Shown here: piece by piece, positions 7,212 to 13,368 of the stretch
Numbering within the stretch: position 1 is the stretch's first letter
Layout of the letters: the number at the start of each line of letters is the position of its first letter
Source of the DNA: an uncultured bacterium
GTDB taxonomy: Bacteria > Cyanobacteriota > Vampirovibrionia > Gastranaerophilales > Gastranaerophilaceae
Direction: 5' to 3'
DNA: 21,918 nucleotides
NCBI GenBank assembly: GCA_902464375.1
Contig: CABQIM010000021.1
Span: 1-21,918, forward strand
Program-made: the position numbers and the translations under genes
Notes under the pieces: generated by a model
Databases searched by the model: none
Seen by the model: the letters and a program-made list of their open reading frames with translations, nothing else
What the model was told of the DNA's origin: nothing

Positions 7212-7284
7212 TTTTTAAGAACTAGTATATAGGTTTAAATAACGGTTTGTAAATCCACACGAAGGAAGTTGCAAGCCGTTATTT
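7160..7284 (+). ncRNA. Structured 5' leader with predicted H-type pseudoknot
   Basis: Three complementary elements lie between the promoter and the Shine-Dalgarno. A hairpin CCGAATT-AAC-AATTCGG spans 7160-7176. A 10-bp perfect pairing joins TGTGGATTTA (7199-7208) with TAAATCCACA (7250-7259). A 13-bp pairing joins AAATAACGGTTTG (7237-7249) with CAAGCCGTTATTT (7272-7284), with one G-U pair. The second and third interleave and abut at 7249/7250, the topology of an H-type pseudoknot. I do not recognise a known riboswitch class. The start codon's AAAGGAG (7294-7300) follows 9 nt after the last stem, so a cis-regulatory role in translation is plausible. Confidence 0.5.
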
Positions 7285-7307
7285 TCGTTAGAGCAAAGGA
7301 GAACAGC

Positions 7308-8822
7308 ATGAGAATTAGCCCAATAGTAGCAACAAACACTTATCAAGCCAAAGTATTACACAGCCAAAACAAGAAAAATCAGGGATTATCAAATTATAAT
7401 ACCGGTGTTGATTTGAATATGTTAAATCCGAATTATAATCAAGTGAATGTTAACTTTAAGGCGGCTATTAATAATGCTGCAACTCTTGATATGGTCAAAA
7501 AAATTCCACTGGAAGATAGATTAGCTTCACTATTTAAAAAATTTCAATTAGGTGAACTTATTCTTGTTGGCAAAGATTTGCAAGAATGTGCAAAGAAAAT
7601 GTATAAAAATAGTGACTTGACTCAATATGCTATCAAAAAGAGTTATTTTGTTGCAGATGATAACTTGAACGGCAATCTTGCTTTTGTAAAAAATGCAATT
7701 GGTGATAGAGAAGTAATAAACCTTAATGATGAGGAATTGAAGCTTGTTTCTGATGACAAGACTTATCCGTTGAAATCAGGTGAAAGTTTCTATGTCGTTA
7801 AAGATGATATTTTAAATGTAAATGGAAGTTCCTTGAAAATAAAAGACGAACCCAAAGCAGATATTGGTAAATTCCAAAAAGTTTTTGCTAAGACTTTTGA
7901 TAATCAAAAAGATGTAAAGCAAGAAGTTGATAAGATTAATAAGAAAACACTTTCTAAGTTGTTTAAATCTCAACATAAAGGTAGTTCCGCAGTGACTTTT
8001 GCAGAAGTTGGCGGTTTGAATGAATTAAAAGATGCGCTGAAAAAAGAGATTATATATCCGATAAGATATCCTCAAGCTTATGAAAATATTGAATTAAATC
8101 ATGGTTTTATTCTTCATGGTGCTCCAGGGACAGGAAAAACACACATTGCAAGAGCTTTAGCGAATGAAGCCGGTGCAAACTTTATAGGACTCAATGGTTT
8201 GGAATTGGAATCAAAATGGGCTGGTGAAGCAGAAGAAAATTGGAGAAATTTATTTAGCCAAGCAAAAGAAAATCAGCCTACGATTATTTTTCTTGATGAA
8301 TTTGATTCTGTTGGTCGAAAAAGAGAAGGATGTATTGACGAAAACGGAAATAAAATCGTAAACCAAATCCTTACTCTTATGTCAGATATTGATAGTGAAA
8401 ATGATGATATTTTTGTAATTGCTGCTACAAATAATTTTAAAGCTCTTGATGCTGCAATCACTCGTTCCGGACGTTTTGGAAAACACTACGAAGTAACACC
8501 GCCGGATTTTGATGCGCTAAAAGAAATCTATAAAATTAATACCAAAAATAAACCGGTAGATGAAAATGTTAAAGTCGATGATATGTTAAAGAAACTTGAA
8601 AAACAAAAAGCAACCGGTGCTGATATCAGGCAAATAGTAAATGATGCGCATCATAACGGATATGTGCGTGCCGGTATTTTTGAAAAAATGGATAACAAAA
8701 CTTTCAAAAATTCAGATATGGATGATTTTCAAATTATTCAAGAAGACTTTGATAAGGCTCTCAATGACTTCTTTTCTGACAAAAAATCTATGGGTAGAAA
8801 TCCAATCGGATTTGCAAAATAA
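7308..8822 (+). CDS. AAA ATPase (Cdc48/FtsH-like AAA module) with lineage-specific N-terminus
   Basis: A 504-residue soluble protein with one classical AAA module in its C-terminal half. It shows an AEVGGL entry motif, Walker A GAPGTGKT (271-278), the aromatic pore loop SKWAGEAE, Walker B IIFLDEFD (Asp330/Glu331), sensor-1 AATN (372-375), Arg residues of ITRSGRFG (386 and 389) and GADIRQ (437-442). All ATPase residues are present, so it probably remodels or unfolds protein hexamerically. The first ~235 residues match nothing I recognise; they begin MRISPIVATN and contain NFKA at 49-52. No protease domain or membrane segment is present. The ATG at 7308 is chosen over an upstream in-frame TTG (7269) because of the strong AAAGGAG; the TTG lies inside the structured leader. 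Confidence 0.88.
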   Translation: MRISPIVATNTYQAKVLHSQNKKNQGLSNYNTGVDLNMLNPNYNQVNVNFKAAINNAATLDMVKKIPLEDRLASLFKKFQLGELILVGKDLQECAKKMYKNSDLTQYAIKKSYFVADDNLNGNLAFVKNAIGDREVINLNDEELKLVSDDKTYPLKSGESFYVVKDDILNVNGSSLKIKDEPKADIGKFQKVFAKTFDNQKDVKQEVDKINKKTLSKLFKSQHKGSSAVTFAEVGGLNELKDALKKEIIYPIRYPQAYENIELNHGFILHGAPGTGKTHIARALANEAGANFIGLNGLELESKWAGEAEENWRNLFSQAKENQPTIIFLDEFDSVGRKREGCIDENGNKIVNQILTLMSDIDSENDDIFVIAATNNFKALDAAITRSGRFGKHYEVTPPDFDALKEIYKINTKNKPVDENVKVDDMLKKLEKQKATGADIRQIVNDAHHNGYVRAGIFEKMDNKTFKNSDMDDFQIIQEDFDKALNDFFSDKKSMGRNPIGFAK

Positions 8823-8827
8823 AAATA

Positions 8828-8856
8828 AACAAGACCTCTTTCAAAGAGGTCTTGTT
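8828..8856. terminator. Bidirectional intrinsic terminator
   Basis: AACAAGACCTCTTT (8828-8841) and its exact complement (8843-8856) flank a single C, so the real hairpin has about 11-12 bp with a small loop. It directly follows the AAA ATPase stop codon. On the minus strand it is followed by TTATTTTTATTTT, so it should also end the tRNA-Gln transcript arriving from the other side. Confidence 0.85.
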
Positions 8857-8880
8857 GTATAATTTTAAGCGCAGAATAAA

Positions 8881-8951
8881 CTCCCGGAAATGGATTCGAA
8901 CCACTGTTGGAAGAGCCAGAATCTTCAGTCCTGCCACTAGACGATCCGGGA
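8881..8951 (-). tRNA. tRNA-Gln (anticodon CUG)
   Basis: A complete cloverleaf can be drawn on the minus strand. The acceptor stem TCCCGGA/TCCGGGA has 7 perfect pairs with discriminator G73, as usual for tRNA-Gln. The D-arm is GTC...GAC, the anticodon stem GAAGA/TCTTC has loop TTCTGGC (anticodon CTG at 8917-8919), and the T-arm is AGTGG-TTCGAAT-CCATT. The 3' CCA is not encoded. It begins 20 bp after the stop codon of the gene ending at 8972 with no promoter visible between, so it is probably processed from that transcript and ends at the 8828-8856 terminator. Confidence 0.93.
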
Positions 8952-8971
8952 ATATTATTCACCGAATCTTA

Positions 8972-9418
8972 TTACCAAAGTTGCCAAAACTTTTTACCTA
9001 AATTACCGTCATCTACATTAAGCGGATCTGCAGGTTTTTTGTTTGTTGTTGTGTCAACATTTGTGCCACCTTGTGTATATGGGTTAGAAGCATCCATTGC
9101 ACCTTTTTCTGAAGAATAAGTGCTCTTTGTTCTGTTAACACCTGCGTATACACCATTTTCTTTTTTCTCAAGACTCTTGATGTTTGTAACTTCGTAATAA
9201 TCTACATTATTTCTGCCATATGTTGTATTAGGCAATATATCAACTTGTTTAGGGTTGTCATAGTCATCTAATTTCTGAAGAGTTTTTGCTCCATTATCTT
9301 TTCCCAGAAAATGCATTCTGCCTAATTCATCAGTATAAACAGTCGTGTTAGCATAAGCTTGAAGTCCACAACCCATAACAGCTATTAAGCCTAATGAAAT
9401 TAAAAATTTTTTCTGCAT
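8972..9418 (-). CDS. Small exported hypothetical protein
   Basis: A 148-residue protein starting MQKKFLISLGLIAVMGCGLQ with a signal peptide; cleavage could follow AYA (signal peptidase I). The VMGC stretch is a poor lipobox, so a lipoprotein is less likely. The mature part begins TTVYTDELGRMHFLGKD, reminiscent of short DUF4124-like 'YxxxDxxGxxxF' modules, but the match is too short to assign. The rest is polar, Asn/Thr/Lys-rich and low in complexity. I use the ATG at 9418, which has GGAG 9 nt upstream; an in-frame ATG at 9433 overlaps that Shine-Dalgarno and would place five charged residues before the signal peptide. tRNA-Gln follows immediately downstream. Confidence 0.75.
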   Translation of the reverse strand: MQKKFLISLGLIAVMGCGLQAYANTTVYTDELGRMHFLGKDNGAKTLQKLDDYDNPKQVDILPNTTYGRNNVDYYEVTNIKSLEKKENGVYAGVNRTKSTYSSEKGAMDASNPYTQGGTNVDTTTNKKPADPLNVDDGNLGKKFWQLW

Positions 9419-9450
9419 AACGTCGTTCTCCATAAGTTTTTTGTACCCAC

Positions 9451-9480
9451 ATTATAATACAAATAGCTTAAAAAGAACAA
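9451..9480 (-). promoter_or_regulatory. Putative promoter with perfect -10 box
   Basis: Minus-strand TATAAT (9451-9456) with a weak TTGTTC (9475-9480) 18 bp upstream. Predicted start is near 9444, leaving a leader of about 26 nt with a Shine-Dalgarno. It would drive the small exported protein and tRNA-Gln. Confidence 0.5.
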
Positions 9481-9524
9481 GCCCATGGTTTAAAATCTTA
9501 ATATATAATTAACATACAGCTGTT

Positions 9525-9956
9525 TTATTTAACTTTGATTTCTGTTGTAATATCTTTGCCGCCATAGAGTAAGACACTTTTTGCAAAAACATAGTCATAA
9601 TTTTCTGCTTGCGCCTTTTTTGCAATCTCTTCTTTAATATTTTTTTCGATGTTGCTTAAACGAGAATTGTAATCATTTTCAAGAGCAGTTTTCTTGGTAT
9701 TAAATTCCTTGGTATATTTTTCTTCTAGCTGTAAGATTTTAGCACTGTCTGTTTCATTAGAAATTTCTCCGCGAGCATTTACAATAATTTTGTTTAACTC
9801 TTCCATCTTTTTTGCGTGTTCTTGTTTTAGTTGTTTAACTTGATTAGAACCACTCACAATTTTTTGCAAATCAACAACTGCAATGTTATCTTCTGCTTGT
9901 ACACAATTCATTGTCATAAAAACTCCTATCGCCAATACTAGTAAACTTTTTTTCAT
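9525..9956 (-). CDS. OmpH/Skp-family periplasmic chaperone
   Basis: A 143-residue protein of the OmpH/Skp family, which holds unfolded outer-membrane proteins in the periplasm. It has a signal peptide (MKKSLLVLAIGVFMTMNCVQA, about 21 residues) and the family's first strand IAVVDLQKIVSGSNQVKQLK. A long Lys/Glu-rich coiled-coil hairpin follows (about 45-115), ending YDYVFAKSVLLYGGKDITTE, close to the conserved '.YVLDKSAVLYGGxDIT' C-terminus. The ATG at 9956 is preceded by GGAGG; an in-frame upstream ATG at 10019 would bury the signal peptide and lacks a Shine-Dalgarno. It is divergent from the exported protein at 10071, fitting an outer-membrane theme. Confidence 0.88.
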   Translation of the reverse strand: MKKSLLVLAIGVFMTMNCVQAEDNIAVVDLQKIVSGSNQVKQLKQEHAKKMEELNKIIVNARGEISNETDSAKILQLEEKYTKEFNTKKTALENDYNSRLSNIEKNIKEEIAKKAQAENYDYVFAKSVLLYGGKDITTEIKVK

Positions 9957-10035
9957 AATTTTTCCTCCGGATTTACTCAAATCATTTTCCTGTATTTTTT
10001 CAAAAAAAACATTAGCCAATTAGAGAAAAAAATAA

Positions 10036-10064
10036 TTGAAATCATTATTACTTTAAACTAGAAT
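10036..10064 (+). promoter_or_regulatory. Near-consensus promoter giving a predicted leaderless mRNA
   Basis: TTGAAA (10036-10041), a 17-bp spacer and TAGAAT (10059-10064), then six bases and the ATG at 10071. No Shine-Dalgarno exists in the sequence before the ATG. Confidence 0.72.
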
Positions 10065-10070
10065 GTAACT

Positions 10071-10781
10071 ATGTCCAGATTATTTTTCATCATAGCTTTA
10101 ATAGTTTTAAGTTTTACACCTGTAATCGCAGAAGAACAGGTGAAAGAAACCTATAAACTTCAAGGGCAGGTTGAGTATGATGACAATCCGGTCGAAACAA
10201 TTTATCTTGATGAAAATATTGATAAGCCTAAGGTTAATATACCTCAGCGCTCGGTTACAATTCCGATAAGAGTTCTCAATATTACATCAAATACAAACAC
10301 GCCCAGGAGTGCCCTTGCAAGGGCGACCATAGCAAGAAATAACTTGAAGGATATTCTTCCTTTGAGCGGTTCTTTGTCGGAATCAGCTCATGGTGTTACA
10401 TATGGCACGCTTTGGGGCGAAGAAGTTACATCTCTGTCACAATTGGAGTCAACTACCGGAATATTTTTGAGATATGATTCTCCAAAATATTTTTCTTTTG
10501 GTACCACATTTAAACAGTCTGCAAATCAGGATATCGGAACTCAATATGGAACAGTGCATGTAACTCCGGAATGGCATATAACGGATAAATTAACTTTGAA
10601 AAATACGTTTACGAATTATGTAAACGCACCTAAAAATAAGAACGAAGTAACGCTTGTTTACAAACCTGCATTAAAAAAATATGCGGAATCTTTGAAATTT
10701 GAACTTGGTGTAGCAGAGTCTTATTATTCAAACGGAAGTAGAAGCTCTGCTGTGAGTTTTTCTACCGGTTTTAAGTTGTAA
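10071..10781 (+). CDS. Exported protein, probable small outer-membrane beta-barrel
   Basis: A 236-residue protein with a signal peptide (MSRLFFIIALIVLSFTPVIA, cleavage after VIA). After a polar segment (25-85) the C-terminal ~130 residues show alternating hydrophobic/polar stretches typical of membrane beta-strands, for example TGIFLRYDSPKYFSFGTTFK, YGTVHVTPEWHITDKLTLKN and a final AVSFSTGFKL ending on an aromatic-rich strand pattern. I do not recognise a named family; a small outer-membrane barrel is inferred from this pattern alone. The gene has its own promoter, is divergent from the Skp-like chaperone gene and is followed after 29 bp by the FtsB/DivIC-like gene, which has a separate promoter. 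Confidence 0.75.
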   Translation: MSRLFFIIALIVLSFTPVIAEEQVKETYKLQGQVEYDDNPVETIYLDENIDKPKVNIPQRSVTIPIRVLNITSNTNTPRSALARATIARNNLKDILPLSGSLSESAHGVTYGTLWGEEVTSLSQLESTTGIFLRYDSPKYFSFGTTFKQSANQDIGTQYGTVHVTPEWHITDKLTLKNTFTNYVNAPKNKNEVTLVYKPALKKYAESLKFELGVAESYYSNGSRSSAVSFSTGFKL

Positions 10782-10804
10782 TTAATGGAAAAATTTTATA
10801 TAAT
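10776..10804 (+). promoter_or_regulatory. Near-consensus promoter giving a predicted leaderless mRNA; -35 overlaps a stop codon
   Basis: TTGTAA (10776-10781), a 17-bp spacer and a perfect TATAAT (10799-10804), then TGACTT and the ATG at 10811. The last three bases of the -35 box are the TAA stop codon of the preceding gene. Confidence 0.72.
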
Positions 10805-10810
10805 TGACTT

Positions 10811-11254
10811 ATGATTAGATACAAGCAACAGGAAAGAAAAAGACCTGCAAGGGTTATTAATAAAAAAAGCCAAAATAGGCAGGGAGAAAAGAAACTTCCT
10901 AAATCTAATGCTGCTAGCGGTTTTTATTACTCTTTTTTGACTGTAATTTTGTTGTTGTGTCTTATTCAAATAACAATTAGTGCAGTTTTGAATGTATCAA
11001 AAATCATATCTTATAATGCAAAAATTATTCAGATAACAAAAAGCAGAAATGCTGCAAAAGCACTTAATGAACAGCTTCAGGATAATATCAAAAACTTTTC
11101 AAATGTTACCGGCTTAGAAGCGATTGCAAGAAATAATTTAAAAATGTCCGGAGAAGATGAAGTTCTTGTTATTATTAATGCTAATAAACCAGATGATGAA
11201 GCTGAAGAAAAAGATAATATTGGAAAGTTAATCAAACTAAAAAAACATGATTAA
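10811..11254 (+). CDS. FtsB/DivIC-like septum formation initiator protein
   Basis: A 147-residue bitopic protein with the architecture of the FtsB/DivIC family of divisome scaffolds. It has a basic cytoplasmic tail (1-36), one membrane helix (about 38-60), a periplasmic coiled coil (about 64-97), and the terminal motif LEAIARNNLKMSGEDEVLVI (102-121), which corresponds to the family's 'xEeiARexLgmvkpgEivyi'. A charged tail follows. The family links FtsL and FtsQ to septal wall synthesis. No Shine-Dalgarno is present, in line with a leaderless transcript. Its last 8 bases overlap the start of the next TPR gene, so the two are translationally coupled. FtsL is the main alternative, but the ARxxLxM motif favours FtsB/DivIC. 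Confidence 0.8.
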   Translation: MIRYKQQERKRPARVINKKSQNRQGEKKLPKSNAASGFYYSFLTVILLLCLIQITISAVLNVSKIISYNAKIIQITKSRNAAKALNEQLQDNIKNFSNVTGLEAIARNNLKMSGEDEVLVIINANKPDDEAEEKDNIGKLIKLKKHD

Positions 11255-12281
11255 AAATTTATTACAAGAGGGGTTCGCTCTAAAAAATAGAGGGCACTAC
11301 AAACACGCAATAGAAGTTTTTTATAAAGCGCTTGAGCTTGATAATACTAGCAGTGAATTGCTGCTTGAGATAGCTGATTTGTATTACAAGATGCAAAATG
11401 AAGAAAGAGCGTTAAGTTATATTGAACAAATTTTGGACAAAAATCCCGAACATATAGAAGCACTCAAACTTTTGAAGCAGATTTTTATAAACAAAAATGC
11501 ACTAGCTGAAGCAGAGCAAACTGCAAAAAACATATATTGCATTTCTCATAATGCGGCAGATTTAGCGGAAATTCTTAATTTACTTAACAAACAGGGTAAA
11601 TTTGATGAGGTGTTTGAATATCATATTGAAAATCCGACGCCTGCAATTACTTTAGAGTTAGCAAAAGCGTATTATTGCAAAAAAGAATATCAAAAAGCTC
11701 AAGAGTTGATTGCAAAAAATGTGGAAGATGGTGTATGTTCTCAAGAATTACTTCTTTTGTTGGGACAAGTTTTGTATGCACAAGGTAAAAAAGATGATTG
11801 CATAGAGCTTTTATCACATTTAGATATTGATATAAATAATGCAGAATTGCTTAATTTTTGCGGGCTCATCGAAGATTATCAGGGACATAACAAAAAGGCT
11901 TGCAAATATTTGCAAGCAGCAATAAAACTTGAACCTAAGAATGACAAGTATTATTACAATATTGCTAATATTTATTTTAAAGAAGGCGATATAAAGTATG
12001 CACGTAAATATTACAACTTGGCGATTTCTCTAAATCCTGATAATCCTAATTATCATTTTGCGTTAGCAAATTTATTTTATACCCAAAAACATTATAAAAG
12101 GGCGCTGGAAGAGTTGCCAAATGATTTATTTGAAGCAAATCTTTTGAAGGTAATTATTCTTTATGATACAGGATATCTTGCGTTAGCTAAAAAAGAATTG
12201 CAAAATCTATTTGAACAATGTCCGGATAATGATATTTTGAAGGAATATTCAAACCGAATAGACAGCGATTTAGGACTTTAA
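11247..12281 (+). CDS. Cytoplasmic TPR-repeat protein
   Basis: A 344-residue protein made almost entirely of tetratricopeptide repeats (about eight to nine). Clear examples are GFALKNRGHYKHAIEVFYKA near the N-terminus and YYYNIANIYFKEGDIKYARK (about 235-260), with FALANLFYTQKHYKRALEEL following. There is no signal peptide or membrane segment, so it should be cytosolic, unlike the TPR protein at 2541. The ATG overlaps the preceding stop codon region (ATGATTAA) and lies 3' of an A-rich, Shine-Dalgarno-poor stretch, so translation probably depends on coupling to the FtsB/DivIC-like gene. A divisome- or envelope-linked scaffold role is inferred from that coupling only. Confidence 0.85.
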   Translation: MIKNLLQEGFALKNRGHYKHAIEVFYKALELDNTSSELLLEIADLYYKMQNEERALSYIEQILDKNPEHIEALKLLKQIFINKNALAEAEQTAKNIYCISHNAADLAEILNLLNKQGKFDEVFEYHIENPTPAITLELAKAYYCKKEYQKAQELIAKNVEDGVCSQELLLLLGQVLYAQGKKDDCIELLSHLDIDINNAELLNFCGLIEDYQGHNKKACKYLQAAIKLEPKNDKYYYNIANIYFKEGDIKYARKYYNLAISLNPDNPNYHFALANLFYTQKHYKRALEELPNDLFEANLLKVIILYDTGYLALAKKELQNLFEQCPDNDILKEYSNRIDSDLGL

Positions 12282-12297
12282 CTAAAATCGAAGGCTT

Positions 12298-12600
12298 TTA
12301 TGCAACCTTTAATGTATAACCGAGTTCTTTTAGAACTTTTAAGACGGTATCAAATTGCGGTGTAACTTCACCTTTAAAAATTGCATAAAGATTGCTTCTG
12401 GAAATTCCTGTTTTTTTAGATAAATTAGAAATGTTGTCTTTTGCTCGAACAACATATTCCAAAGAACGTACGAAAGCATTTAGATTTCCATCATCAAGAT
12501 AAGCTTCCAGATTCATTGAAAGCCACTCTTTTATATCATCTTCTGTTTTTAATTCTTGTTCTATGATTTCTGAAATATTAAAATTATTTATGTTTTTCAT
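12298..12600 (-). CDS. HigA-type antitoxin (putative addiction module antidote, XRE-like HTH)
   Basis: A 100-residue DNA-binding protein of the 'putative addiction module antidote' group. The N-terminal half has the typical block with WLSMNLEAYLDDGNLNAFV..LEYVVRA. The C-terminal half is a Cro/C1-like helix-turn-helix, ISNLSKKTGISRSNLYAIFK (about 57-76), followed by TPQFDTVLKVLKELGYTLKV. It should neutralise the HigB/RelE-fold toxin encoded just upstream and repress the operon through the palindrome at 12931-12946. The gene overlaps the toxin reading frame by 17 nt and has AAGGAAAAC before its ATG. It is intact, whereas the toxin is frameshifted, so it may persist as a stand-alone repressor. 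Confidence 0.88.
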   Translation of the reverse strand: MKNINNFNISEIIEQELKTEDDIKEWLSMNLEAYLDDGNLNAFVRSLEYVVRAKDNISNLSKKTGISRSNLYAIFKGEVTPQFDTVLKVLKELGYTLKVA

Positions 12601-12921
12601 GTTTTCCTTCTTTCAGGTAAGTTAAAATTTCCATTGCATTGATAATATCTTTGTTCTGTGTCTTTTTATCGCCACCATTTATAAGTAAGATAATTATGTC
12701 GTTTTTTATTGTGTAGTATATTCGATAACCAGAGCCGATGTTAAAACGTAGTTCATACAAGATATCATTTAATCTTTTATAATCGCCAAAATTACCGTCT
12801 TTTAAACGCTCCAAACGGAGTAATATTCGCTTACGCAAGTGCCGTCAAGTGTTTTTAGCCATTCTAATATTGGCTCTTTTCCGTTGTCATCTACGTAATT
12901 TTTAAGTTGATATTCTTTCAT
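12584..12921 (-). pseudogene. HigB/RelE-superfamily toxin, broken by a one-base frameshift
   Basis: The N-terminal part starts at the ATG at 12921 (MKEYQLKNYVDDNGKEPILE, then WLKTLDGT) and matches the family N-terminus, but that frame soon stops. The rest continues from about 12838 in another frame (LRKRILLRLERLKDGNFGDY, then SGYRIYYT, IILLINGGDKKTQNKDI), which is the conserved toxin core. Inserting one base near 12838-12840 joins them into a ~112-residue protein of normal length. A TTG at 12838 could in principle start an 84-residue fragment lacking the N-terminal strand and helix, but has no ribosome-binding site. The toxin is an mRNA-cleaving family when intact. A sequencing or assembly error is the alternative to true decay. 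Confidence 0.8.
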
Positions 12922-12927
12922 AAACAC

Positions 12928-12956
12928 ATTGTACTATATTTAGTACAGCAATGCAA
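12928..12956 (-). promoter_or_regulatory. Toxin-antitoxin promoter, predicted leaderless
   Basis: On the minus strand TTGCAT (12951-12956), a 17-bp spacer and TACAAT (12928-12933), then GTGTTT and the toxin ATG at 12921. The -10-to-ATG gap is again exactly 6 nt and no Shine-Dalgarno is present. Confidence 0.7.
12931..12946. promoter_or_regulatory. Palindromic operator of the toxin-antitoxin operon
   Basis: GTACTA-TATT-TAGTAC is a perfect 6-bp inverted repeat overlapping the -10 box and spacer of the toxin-antitoxin promoter. This position would let the HigA-like antitoxin block RNA polymerase, the usual autoregulation of such operons. Confidence 0.6.
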
Positions 12957-12969
12957 TAGATAAAAATAT

Positions 12970-13338
12970 TTAACTAAAATATTCTGTCGTCTTGAATTTT
13001 TCATAGAACATATTTAATCGTTCTTTGTCGTGCAGATACCAATATCCGATTAGGACTTCAAACGCGGTTGATTGGCGGTATACGTGCTGGATTGAACGTC
13101 TTCCGACAGGTATCGGAAGATTTCTTGCGCGTCTTGCCATTTCGTGCTCATCTTCTGTTAAATCATCATCAATAAAATGCAGCATTTCCGCTTGGAAAGT
13201 TGCATTAACTCTATCTGTAGTCATTTTGTGGAGCAGCTTTGAGTTAGAAGTTTTGTATATAACATATTCACGAACAAATATTTCCCAGACTGCATCTCCA
13301 AGGTGTGCATAATTTCTTAATGCAATAATTTCTTCCAT
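12970..13338 (-). CDS. mrnC: Mini-ribonuclease III
   Basis: Dimeric RNase III-fold nuclease without a dsRNA-binding domain; the family is known for 23S rRNA 3' maturation in Bacillus and also occurs in Cyanobacteria. The 122-residue product has YAHLGDAVWEIFVREYVI (catalytic-site Asp15), then LHKMTTDRVNATFQAEML, RRARN and YRQSTAFEVLIGYWYL (Glu94), matching the family from end to end. Of two adjacent ATGs the second (13338) is used because AGGA lies 6 nt upstream of it; the first (13341) would be too close. It begins about 30 bp after the TolC stop codon on the same strand with no terminator between, so it may be the last gene of the efflux operon. Confidence 0.9.
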   Translation of the reverse strand: MEEIIALRNYAHLGDAVWEIFVREYVIYKTSNSKLLHKMTTDRVNATFQAEMLHFIDDDLTEDEHEMARRARNLPIPVGRRSIQHVYRQSTAFEVLIGYWYLHDKERLNMFYEKFKTTEYFS

Positions 13339-13368
13339 CATAAGTCCTATGTTAGCACAAAAAACGAT

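Noticed and set aside
7255..7275. CGAAGGAAG in the AAA leader recalls the 3' end of glutamine (glnA-type) riboswitches known from cyanobacteria.
   Set aside because: The matching 5' GTTCA arm, the GGACGGAAGTAGG core and the expected spacing are missing, and the visible stems have a different topology.
9419..9433. Earlier in-frame ATG for the exported protein at 8972-9418.
   Set aside because: That ATG is part of the Shine-Dalgarno ATGGAG for the ATG at 9418, and it would put Glu/Asp residues ahead of a normal signal peptide.
9957..10019. Earlier ATG adding 21 residues to the Skp/OmpH-like protein.
   Set aside because: The extra residues would bury the signal peptide, and GGAGG directly precedes the ATG at 9956.
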